NCBI GenBank assembly: GCA_019095985.1
Contig: CM032661.1
Coordinates: 22,176,753-22,240,752, forward strand
Length of the DNA stretch: 64,000 bases
Direction: 5' to 3'
From: Streblospio benedicti
Lineage: Eukaryota > Annelida > Polychaeta > Spionida > Spionidae
The notes beneath the pieces are model-generated. The model was not told the DNA's origin and ran no database searches. It worked only from the letters and a program-made list of their open reading frames with translations. The position numbers and the translations under genes are program-made. Position 1 is the first letter of the stretch. The number at the start of each line of letters is the position of its first letter. Positions 11,411 through 23,400 of the stretch are shown here, piece by piece.

Positions 11411-14400
11411 ATGGGTATACAAGGTTTAACAAAAGTACTTGGTGACTATGCCGCTGGCTCGACCAAAGAAAATGAAATTAAGAATTACTTTGGTAAGATT
11501 TCTAGAGTAGACTGACTGAAAATTTCTCGTGAAAATCTAATAGAGTTCTAACACAGTCTCACAGAATCTAGAATCTAGGCCTCGTATTTTTATTTCATAC
11601 ATATAGATTAGCAAATTAATGAGAACTATCTTATAGGTCTAGATGTCTCATCTGATTCTGAGTGCCACTGTTTTGGGAAATATTTTTTTATTATTTATTT
11701 AAGCTTAATATTAGAGATATTTAGCAGGAACAAATTATAAGAAAATCTAAAAAATTAGTTAAATAAGTATTAACCGAGCTATCAGACCTCTAGCAATCAA
11801 TTTATAGATCTAGTAGATCACCAATCGCTAAAACCGGCCATTCACATAAACCGTGAATCTTACGCCTGATGTGAAATTTGGTGACCTCTATAACAGCGCC
11901 ATATAAGTTATAACACCCAATTAGTTGATTCCCATTGGTGGAAATTAGGTAGAAAACAAGTGTAGTGTAAGATGAACCTTAAATCCACGTGGATATACAC
12001 CATTTTTACTTTTCCTAAAATCTACATGTAAAGATAAACCTGGACATCTAGAGCACTGCACACCCACTTTGTGCATTTTAGTGTTTAAACAATCGTAGCA
12101 CAGCTATTAATGAACCCACAATAGTGTTTGATGTGTCAAAATGAAGCTACCTACTTATATTGTTGCATGATTAACAAAGTTGTTATGATTCATTAAAATT
12201 ATATGATCTATGGTGCAATTCGTTGCATGCACAGTGCACACCCAGTTCGTACGTGGCGATGACCATTTGACCATGTTTATTTACATTAGATCTTACCAGG
12301 AATTTTTTTTTTTTTTGGCACCGGGAAAGCAATAATTTTTAATTTTCTATTATTGTGTGCTAATTGTTTGGAGCCTAACAATTTTATTTAAATAGCATGA
12401 ACTGGGTGTGCAGTGCTTTATGTTGATTTCATGGATCTTTACTCCCCGTCAAACACACGTGTAAAAATAACCCTAATATCGACGTGGATTTCAAGTATTT
12501 TCTTCACCCTAAAATCTATGTGACCACTGGTATAGGCTAAAATCCATGTGCACTTGTTTATATTTACGGCTGCTTTGCGCCGATTGGCTGGCCTACATAT
12601 CCTCATATCATATCATATTAACCAATGCCAGCGAACCTCAGCAATTGGTGGTAGGTAGAAGAGCATGCCATAGCATCTGCACCATGTATCATGCAATATT
12701 CCACGCTGAAATGTACCAAGTCTTTGAGACCAAGTTTTAGGACGTTTTAGAATGTCAACATGAAATTAAAAGTTGGAAGCTGGCTTCGTATTGGATATCA
12801 TTGAATGTGAGGTTCATGATATATATTTTTGCTTGATTTATGCTGTTTTTGATTGCCTCATGCTATGGTATTATTGTACAATGCAGGGTCAGGATTAGGT
12901 AGAAAAGTGCTACTTGTCAGAAGTATTTTTAAGCTATAGGGCCATCGCAGATTTGACCCCTGACGAATGACGGCCATTTTCCAAAATGGCCGACAAAAAA
13001 ATACATGATCATCAATATCTCATCATCTAGTCAACTCAAACTTCTCATATTGGTGTTAGAATTTATGTATTCAATAGTAGACAATGTCTGCTTTCAAACA
13101 TATATCCTTAACCTTTGACCTCTATGACAGCCATCTTTCAAAATGGCCGACAACAAAAAATAAGCGTTAATAGCTCAGTATCTAATACAGTTAGAATCAT
13201 GATCATTATGTCATATCATATATATTCATTCATAATTATTGTAATAAACCTAGTAAAAATAATATGTTATTGGGAACTGATAATTTTTCATAAGAACAAT
13301 TATTAATGGGTCAGAAAGATGTACAAAGTAAGTATTCAGTTTTTCGACTGGCAGATCTGAATAAAATGTACTCTACCAGAGTTGAACAACTGGGAACTGC
13401 CTTGCCAAGTGGCCGTGTGAATTCCACTCTCCTGAAAGAAAGGATTCTTGCACAATTCTCTGACTTGGTAGCTCATCAGGAAGGTCGAGATGTGATTCTT
13501 GTATTCAAAAAGGATTTGGGCCAGCAAAAAAAAATGCTACCAGGATGCTGACGATTACGCAGTGAATTGCAAATGCTGCAAATATCATTCGTAGAGATAT
13601 TTTCAGCAAAAAACATGGGATCAACAGCCAGTGTAGGAATCGTCAGTTCAAGTTCATTGGTCGCATTGGTTGCTGATTCTGTATGGTCCAAACATCAAAT
13701 GCCAGTCAAGTTACTCGTCAATACCTCAGGCTGATTCTAACTGTGGAACAAATGATGTTTAATTGCTTCACTAAGTGCTGAGATACTAGTTCTCCTGATG
13801 TTGAGACACAATCAAAACAGAAACCCCACTTCCACTGTACCTTGGAATGCTTGTCCAGAACAGAACCCGCAAGAAAGAGCTCGTAGACATGCTGTTTGAA
13901 CTGGGCCTGTGTATCTCATTTGATCGGTTGAATAAAAATTTCCACTGCTCTAGGAAACAATCTATGAAGTCACTTTGAGAGGGGAGAATGATGTTTGTCC
14001 TCCAAAACTGAAAAAGAGAACTCTTTACAACGGCAGCCATTGATAACATTGACCATAATCCTAGTGCAACAACGGCCCAGGATTCATTTCATGGAACTGG
14101 AATATCCCTGTTCCAGCATCCCAGTGAAAATGCAAATGGTATTGAACGGAGCACCATAGAATCTTTAGACAGTGAGCACATCAGTTCTAAACGAGGCATG
14201 GACAAATTGCCACAGTCATACACTGATATACCACCAGTTACTCTTAGTAAGAAAGACCCTGTGCTCCCAAGACTTCCGGGTCCCAATAAGTCAGACTGTG
14301 CGCTCATCCTCAAGCCCTGCAGGTAGAATACAGGTATAATCAGTTTTGGTTTCTATACACATTATGTTTTTTATAAATGAAAACGTTATTTGGTCTCTCA

Positions 14401-17400
14401 TCTAATCTAGGTCAGATTTGCAATGCCCTGGTAAGTTGTTGATTTAACTTGTGGTTATTTCAGATGGCTCGAGCATGTCAGACAGGTAGTGGGCGTGGGC
14501 TCACTTGATAGGAATGAGAATATATCATGGGCAGCCTACCACGCCAGCCGTCAAAATGATGAAACTATGACCTGTAAAACATCACTTAGTTGCCTACTAC
14601 CCCTGTTCTATGAAGAGGCAAAGTCTGTATCTATGCTTCGCCATGGGATGGACATTGTGAAAACTGCAGTGGGCATTCTAAATCCTGGACAGATTCCAGT
14701 CATTAATGCAGATCAGCCTTTGTACACACTGTGTAAGCATATCCAGTGGACCTGGCCTGGCCGTTATGGGGAAGATCACTTTGTGATTATGTTTGGGGGT
14801 CTGCACATAGAGATGAATGCTTTTAAGATATTAGGAAACATGCTTGATAGCAGCGGCGGTTGGACTGGTGCACTCACTCAAGGTAACATTGCCTCCTCAG
14901 GCACAGCTGACTCCTACCTAAAAGGTGTCCCACGTAGCACGCACGCGACATGCTCATCAGGTTACAGCGTCAAGCCTGCACATTCTCCTGCACAAAGCCT
15001 ACACTGATTATGTCAACAATCAAGATAGTGAAGAAAAAAATGTGAAGACAATAGAAGTCTGGAGTGATGAGAAGTCCGCAATCAGTCCACAGTTTCAGTT
15101 TTGGTTAACCATTTTGCAATTGGAACTCAAGGTATTGCTGTTTGTCAGATCGCTGAGACAGGCTGATTTCAAACTTTATGTAGATTCACTATCAAAAGAT
15201 TGTACCTTGGTTTTTTTCTCTTGACCACACCAACTATGCACGGTGGATTTCCGTCCATTTACGTGACATGACAACTCTTGGAAGTAAACATCCTGCTATA
15301 TACAAGGAGTTCCTGGATGGAAACTTCACTGTGAAGAAAACCAAGCGAGCATTTTCTAATATAGCAACAGACCAAGCTCACGAACAAAACAATGCCTGTG
15401 TGAAGGGCGATGGAGGTGCTGTAGGCTTAACGCAGAACCCCACAGCCTTACAAAGATGGATGGTGTCAGGTCCAGAGATGGCTCGTCTGATTGACGAGTT
15501 TCAAACATCAGTAGAAAAAGATAAAATGGAGTCAGATCGTCGTCATCATGAACAAACAGGAAGTACACAGAAAACATTTTTCGACCAAGTTAATGCCCTC
15601 AGTAGTGCAATTGAAGAGATGGGAAACCCATTCACTGAAGAGAGTGGTGATTTGCTCGTCTTGGACTCCAGGGAGCTCTCTGATTCAGCAGTGCACAGCA
15701 CAATGCGCACACTGGAGAAAAAAGGACAAGAGCAGTATGATGCATTTGTTAAAGAACGTCTGGTTACAAATGAAAAACATGTTAATGATCCAATTAAACG
15801 AAACAAATTTCCTCTTTTCAGTCGTCCACTAGTACGGGAAAAGTCAAGAGAAAAGCAACTGCTGTCGTCTGTGAAGAGTGACTGTTCGCTCTTCTCCAGT
15901 TTGTACATATCCTGCCAAACACGCGATGGAAACCTTGATGAGTTTTTTGCCCATGAGAATCAGGCATGCCCTCCATCACTTTCTCACATGGGCAAGCTGA
16001 GGTTAGGAACCAAGTCTGACATAGTAAGCTGTCTAGAAGAATTAGTTCCCACCCCAACCGAGGAATCCAGGACAAATGAATTACTATATGATAACACCCC
16101 TGCTGTGAATGTTGTCATCCTGGATGGAGCAGCATTAGTGAATATGCTGAAGCCTGGCACTGTGCGTACCTTTTCAGAATATGCCTCCCAGATATTCCTA
16201 CCATATATCACTACACAGCTACAACGCGTGCAGAGAGTAGATGTGGTGTGGGATGAATATGTAGATGGCAGTCTGAAAGAATACACACGTAGTACAAGAG
16301 GTAAAGGAAGTCGTAGGTGGGTGGGGTCTTCAAATACACTCCCTAAGAACTGGCAAGAGTTTTTGAGGAATGATGCCAACAAGACAGAACTCTTCACGTT
16401 TTTGAGCTTGCAAATAGCAAATCTAGTAACCCCGTTTCAGGTGATCACCACACACCACCATGATGTACTCTGCACACAGCCAAGGGATACCACCGAACTT
16501 GCTCCTTGTACTCAGGAGGAAGCAGATACCCGCATTTTCTTGCATGTACGCGATGCTACAAATCAAGGTTGTCGTAAAGCAATGATCCGTACAGTTGACT
16601 CTGACGTAGTAGTGTTTGCTGTTGCAGCTGTTCCACAGCTTAACATTGATGAACTTTGGATTGCATTTGGTACAGGCAAGAGTTTTCGATACCTCCCTGC
16701 ACATCATATGTCTAATGCACTTGGTCCGGATCGCTGCACAGCCTTGCCATTCCTGCATGCATTTAGTGGCTGTGATACAGTTTCATGCTTTGGTGGTCGT
16801 GGAAAACGCACTCTCTGGGACATCTGGAAGGCATATGATGAGGTGACTCCAGCACTTTGTGCATTAGCATCAACTCCCGATCTCAGCCTAGTGCATGACC
16901 ACCATGATGTTCTGGAGCGATTTGTGATTTTGCTGTATGATCGCACAAGCAGTGAAGAAGATGTGAATGTTGCCAGAAAGCAGCTATTTGCACAGAAAGG
17001 AAGACCAATGGACAGGCTTCCACCAACTAAAGCTGCACTAAAAAGAGCATACAAGAAGAGCTGCATACCAGGCAGGTCATGTCTGGGCCACCATGTTTGT
17101 TCGTGAACCCATTTTACCATCTCCTGCTGAATGGGGATGGTTGCAAACAGACAATGGAGGTTGGAAAGTAAAATGGACGGAGCTGCCTGAGGCTTCACAT
17201 GCCTGTCGCCAGCTATTAAGGTGTGGGTGTAAAAAAGGCTGTAGAGCCAAGTGCAAATGTGTAAAGGCTGCACTGCCATGCACTGCTCTCTGTCTGTGTG
17301 GAAGCATATGTGACCGTGAATGAAATGTTATTTGCTCAATACTGCACCATGACAAACAAGGTGTACATGTATGACAATGGTATCTATTACGTTGTACTTT

Positions 17401-20400
17401 TTGTAAATAATTATGTTGTACATAGGTAAAGATCTGTTGTTTTTACGGGTGATCCGTTAATTTTGAAATATATCCCTGGTATTTACATATACTGTTATAT
17501 TGGTATATATTTACAGTGATGCATATTGATTGTAAGATTTCATAATGCATAGGTATAAAATATAGATAAGCAAATGTTATTCCCAGAGCTCTCCATCCTC
17601 GCACTATTGACTAATCTTAAGAAATATCTGAGAACGAGGTTGTCAGTTTCGGGGACTAGTTAGAAATTAATATGTGAAATATCGAGTAATTGAGGTTATT
17701 TTGTTTTCGAATTTTGCCTTTCTACGCTTATGTACCATTTCCTAGCAACAGGACGTAATTCTTAAATAAATCGTAAATATTTCAAATAACATATTACCAA
17801 AAAATTGTCGAATTGAGACTTGCTAGTCCCTTTAAAACACTAGTTCACAATTTCGCCACCAGTGCGCCACCAGTAACAGCATGGCGGCATGTCTATGTAA
17901 ACATATCCAAATCAAAATATTTTTTTCAAAATAACTTTTATATGAGGATGTCACACAACTAATCATAGGTGAATACTTTTAAAGTATATGGCTAATTGAA
18001 ATGGTAGTAAGTATCAATAGTTATCGATAATCGTTGAGTCAAACTTACCGATAATCGATCGTCATTTGACAGTCCGATCCAAGCACTAGTCAAAAGGACG
18101 AGTTGCTAAAACATTCTACTCGTCGTCCACAAGTTTTTACTCGTAAATATGAGCGGACGAGTGGCTAATCCTGACCCTGACGATGGCGTGAAGGGACAGA
18201 AAAACGTCTTGCAAAATTACATCTCTGACCATTCATTTCGTAGTGATCGAAGGGACATTGTGAAAGATGAGAAAATATTAGAAAATGTAGAGTGAATAAT
18301 CCATGTAGAAAAGACTAGTAAAATACCCCAGAAATACCTGAACATATCCACAATTATATCCACATAGAAAAGACTAATAAATTGCCCTAGAAATACCCCC
18401 ACATATCTGTATAGAAAGGACCCAGAAATACCCCCATATTTTCACGACTAATTCACTAATTCAGATCGTGTAAAAATGTTGCCGGTTCCAAGTTTTTTCC
18501 ACCAAATATCCAAGTGAATAAAGATGCTTCATTTTTAATTGGATTCCACGTGGATGACCACGAAGTCAGACTACCAACAGCATTCCGAGAATCTGCTAAT
18601 GTTGCTAATTTTAATGTCGTCTGTGCTAGAGTGATATTGGGTGAACGATGGCCTTCCGGGAAATTCCCTGCACATAAAATGCGCAGATTTACCATTGAAT
18701 CGAAATTATCCACTGTAAAAACATTTGTGAATGATAAAAGACCAATATGCGATTTTTTTGATACCAAGAAATAATATATCCAACAACTATAAGTTTGTAA
18801 ATAGTTGAAAGCTGGAAGATGTGTGAAATATTTACTATTTGCTAAATTTGTCACAGCAACATTTTATCCATTGCAACTCGTCTGTCTCAAGACATTATGT
18901 CATGGGCCAATTACACATATATCACTAAAATTAGTCATTAGCTCTAATCTGCATTTATATTTTACTATTTACACTGCATCCCATGATGTTGCTGTATTAT
19001 ATTTAAAAAATATAATCTTTACCGACTAGCTAGATAGTTTGGCTCATGACCATGAGGTGGTGGTTACTATTTCCGGCAGACTGGGATGTTGGAAGCTGTT
19101 CCTACTAAGGAAATTTTTTTGTATCGAAGTAATCCTACGTAGAAAAATTTAGGAATTGGTCGTCAATATTTAACAATTTTTATGTAGGAATCCTAAATTT
19201 ATGGATAGCTTCTAAAATCTTATCTCTGTGGTGTACTGTCATTTGGTGGGTATATAGCAAACTCGTCTCAACAAGTATACTGCTCCATGGAACTTACACA
19301 CATAGGTAGGTTAGAAAGTCTATATAGTGTAACGAGGATGCCAATGACCTGGTGGGAATTTAAAGTTGCCAGAGCACAATAAATAAATGTAAATGTCTGG
19401 TTTATAGTCTTGATCCCAATTTGACCTCCACAGTCAGGGAATCTTTCTAACTCCCGGGAGCCTACTGGCTGATACGGCATTGCTGCTGTTAATGAATTGT
19501 GATAATTTCTACTGTAAATAAGTGCATTTATGTTTTACAAGGGCATATCAATATGTATTTCTGCATTATATCCTCTAGAATGAGTCTAGATACATATTAG
19601 TGCGATCGGCATGAAAAATGTGAAACCTCACTCCAAGCATATGATAGGTTTAACACTTTTCTGACATTTAACTTAATAGAGGAACTGCTATTACATCTTA
19701 AAGAGATGTCCATATTTTTTTTCCTTTAGGTCGTAAAGTGGCAATAGATGCATCCATGTGCATCTATCAGTTTCTTATAGCTGTGAGACAAGATGGCAGT
19801 ATGTTAACAAATGCTGAGGGAGAGACAACCAGGTTAGTTGTCACAGCTGTCACATGTGAAGGTTTTCACCCAAAATGTTTTGTTAAATTGAAATATATTT
19901 CCAATAATAATTTTTCCTGTGACGATAGCTGATGCAAAGAAAAGTAGCATTTAGATATACACGATATACTCAAACACATTCTGCTGAATAGTTTCAACAC
20001 TGAGGATTCATTTCAACTCTGAAAACTAATGTATGGATAGCTTTGTGAAACAATCAGTACTGCAAATTTTACATACAAGATTTTCTTTTTTGCATGTACA
20101 TCATTTAGAAGCTTCGGTCATTAAGACATGTTTTATTTTCCAGTCACTTGATGGGTATCTTCTACAGAACAATTAGAATGGTTGAAAATGGTATCAAACC
20201 TGTATATGTCTTTGATGGAAAGCCTCCGGATATGAAATCTGGTGAGGTACGATCGAAAATGATATCACTAATAATTTACATCACATTTTATAATCTGAGC
20301 CTTTACTTTTAGATAATGGACGAATGATAAAAAAGTATTTTTCTATAATTTAGCCAACTATAGATTTTAACTAGTAGCGGTTGATATATATTTTAACTAG

Positions 20401-23400
20401 TAGCGGTTGATTGAATAGAAATTTTATTTTTGTGCAGCTTGGCAAAAGAACAGAGAGGAGGGAGGAAGCTCAGAAGGCACTGGAGGAGGCTGAGAAAGCA
20501 GGTATAAAGTTAAGATTGCCAACTGTTTTCACATCCATATGCATTATTTTATCCTTGAAAAAGTATAGTTGGACCCCTAAATCTCTTAACTAATATTCTT
20601 TCATAAACATCTGTGAAAGGGCATAAGTTCATGTAAAGCACCACTGTCGAAAATAGATTGTATCTAATGTGAACACCATCAAAATACACACATAAATCTG
20701 TTGTAGCAAATGCTTATTTTGAAATTGATCATTAGTCAACTCATGGCTTTTTGTACCAAATTACTCTCAAGAATCAATTGTATATAGCAGCTGAGATTTG
20801 ATTTTAGATGCATGTACCAGATCTTTGCCTGAGCAATATAATTGCTTGGAATCCTATCATGATGGGCATAAAATTTCATATAGGATGTCCTCACATTTTT
20901 TTATCACCAAATGATGACAAATGAACTTAAGATACAGTATAATAGACATTGTGCCCAAGCTAGGGATCGTTCACAAATGGCGTCACCCGGTTAGGGGGGG
21001 AGGGGGGGGTAGCGAAAGATGACGAAAATTGATAGCACTTGGTGATGTCACCTTTTGATGAAAAAAGTTGTTATTTAACAGTATTGTATTGTATCAGTTT
21101 ATTTCGCATAAAATGCATAGTAAAATATCACAGTCCATATCAAAGTTTAGTTAAGAATTAGTTGTATATGAACTTACTTTCTGATATGTTAATGAGTTGG
21201 GATATATCTACTAGTTGAAATCACTGTGACACATTGCCATGATTGCTTTATGTCCTAAATACATTTGTAAAATTATGTCTAAATTATGGACATAAGTATT
21301 AAAATGTATGTAACAGTGTTCGCGCTGACGCTGTCCAAATGATTAAGGGACGCAATAAATTCACACTGGGATGCATTATTTCTAACTTAAGGCGTCCTCA
21401 AACGCGAAAAAAATCAAGCCACTGTGTATGTTAAAGTGTTAAAGCTGACAGTTAGCGTCTAGACTCCAGGTAGCCTAATGAGTTTATCAAAGGCAGCATG
21501 AAGCATGTAACATGTAACATGCACTGGTGATTTGTCTAGCTGTGACTCGCCTGTGAGTCAGCAATTCTTTGTAGGTCACATTTATCTTTTTACTCAATAA
21601 GTTGAGTGAGGAGCATTTTTTTAAAAGTGGATGGTGTCAATTCACTTATGTTTTTTTTGCAAATAGGTGAGTCTTGTATTCATCATTGCACATGTGTGTC
21701 TAGATAAGTTGAGAAGCTTTCATAGATAAGCCTTAATAATGTTGGACACCTATAATATGTTTTACCATCATTAGGCAAGTTTAATGAACTAATTTATTCA
21801 AGAGTCCTTGACCACTGGATATATAAAAGTGAATATGTGACACTGTTTTTTTTTATATTTTAGTACAACTCTGGTTTTGAATTAATCACAACAGCTTTTT
21901 TGATGATGCCAACCACTTGGGCACGATGTCTACATAATATGCTCATACAAGTCAGTTTGGGCTAAAGTGCCATCGTGATTAAATGGTGTAAAACAACTCA
22001 TGCAATTTATATTAATGTTTAGCTTTTAGTTTCAGGGGTGGCAAATGGATAAATCTAGTATTAGGCACATTTATGGTTAACTAACACATACGTTTTCAGA
22101 GGACCAAGAGAACATTCTACAAGTTCAGTAAATGTTTTTGATGATGCCAACCACTTGGTGAAGCTAAATGGTGACACAACTCATGCTTCAGAGTTCAGTG
22201 GCAAATGGATAAATCTAGTATTTTACACATTTATGGTTAACTTTCAGAGGACCAAGAGAACATTGACAAGTTCAGCAAGCGGCTGGTGAAGGTGACGAAG
22301 CAGCACAATGCTGAGTGTCAGCAGCTCCTCAAGCTCATGGGGATCCCGTATGTGGAGGTCCGTTGTGTAACCTTATTGCTTATTTATCGTAATTGCCTTT
22401 AAAAATCAGAAGAGAATCTGCATCAAAACTTTTGTGGTCAATTTTAAATGTACAGTTAAGTTTTTTAGATCACTGATAAACTGCTTAGTTCGCGTGACAG
22501 TTTACAATGTTTGCAAGTGTAGGTGATAATCTCCAATGCAAAATATGTTATGTTATAGCCAAACTCTACACATAACAGAGAAAAGTGTGAAATCAACTGT
22601 GAATGGCAATGTGCAAGTGTTGATGTTGATATGACCAAGTAAAAAGCCAAGTTGCCACAACTATGCAAACCTCAAGTATTCTATTTGAAGTTTTCATTTT
22701 CTTTACCAACAATATAGGCTCCATGTGAGGCTGAGGCACAATGCGCTGCCCTCGTCAAGGCTGGCAAAGTGTATGCCACGGGCACCGAAGACATGGATGC
22801 TCTCACGTTTGGGTCAAGTGTGCTCTTGAGGCATCTCACTTTCTCAGAAGCGAGGTCGGTGCAACTTCTTCATCACATAGTTTAACTCTTTCTCACTTAG
22901 ATTTCTTTCTGTGTTTCAGTGTTCTTGTTAATGATTTGTATACAAAACGATTGGAACATATATATGTATTTATATTAAAATCAAACAGCTATAACTATGC
23001 CTTAGACGGTCAGACATCAAGGTTTTTTATTTCATCTGCCCAACATTGTGGCAAAAGGATTTTTTAATGCTGGGTAATTGAACTTCTTTTGTGCTCTTTT
23101 TTGAATATTAATGTGACAGAAAAATGAATGTACTATGATTCCTTATTCTGTTTAAGATAAAGTTGTCTAAATAAAATTACAATGACGCTGCTTCTATAGG
23201 CCAAATGAATGATTTATATGACAAAGTTTTTGGCAGCAGAAATGTTAAATGTACTGGCACGTTTCGGCCAATATGAGGTTGCCAGGATTCCGGATACCTG
23301 TGGACATTTTAAGTCAAAAAGGGTTAAGTCCTGTTTTTTGTGATTGTGAGAGCATTCGGGCTACCAAGCCCCTTTTCTATCACATTTAATAGATGGTCAT

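Larger units (their letters stand above)
12924..17583 (+). mobile_element. FEN-like nuclease / CXC mobile element, copy B, in FEN1 intron 1
   Basis: The better-read copy of the element, in the same orientation as FEN1. Its left end begins inside the terminal inverted repeat (GAAGTATTTTTAAGC), so the outer part of the left repeat and the whole right repeat seen in copy A are missing. Coding segments lie from about 13306 to 17323 in more than one frame, with a spliceosomal-type intron whose acceptor is at 14461-14463. A middle segment (about 14510-14840) includes [10 protein letters not shown] and [12 protein letters not shown], motifs I recall from multicopy uncharacterised proteins of cnidarians and molluscs. 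The element looks broken, with only a few interruptions of the frame. It probably has no effect on FEN1 other than lengthening intron 1. Confidence 0.7.

Noticed and set aside
2520-17665. True tandem duplication of FEN1 exon 1 plus element
   Set aside because: The kind of differences (runs of the neighbouring base in coding and non-coding DNA alike) and the mismatched flanks point to an assembly problem rather than a biological duplication.
20960-21060. A third copy of the G-rich MITE near the G run at 20990-21010
   Set aside because: G run present, but the inverted ends and internal phrases of the family are absent.
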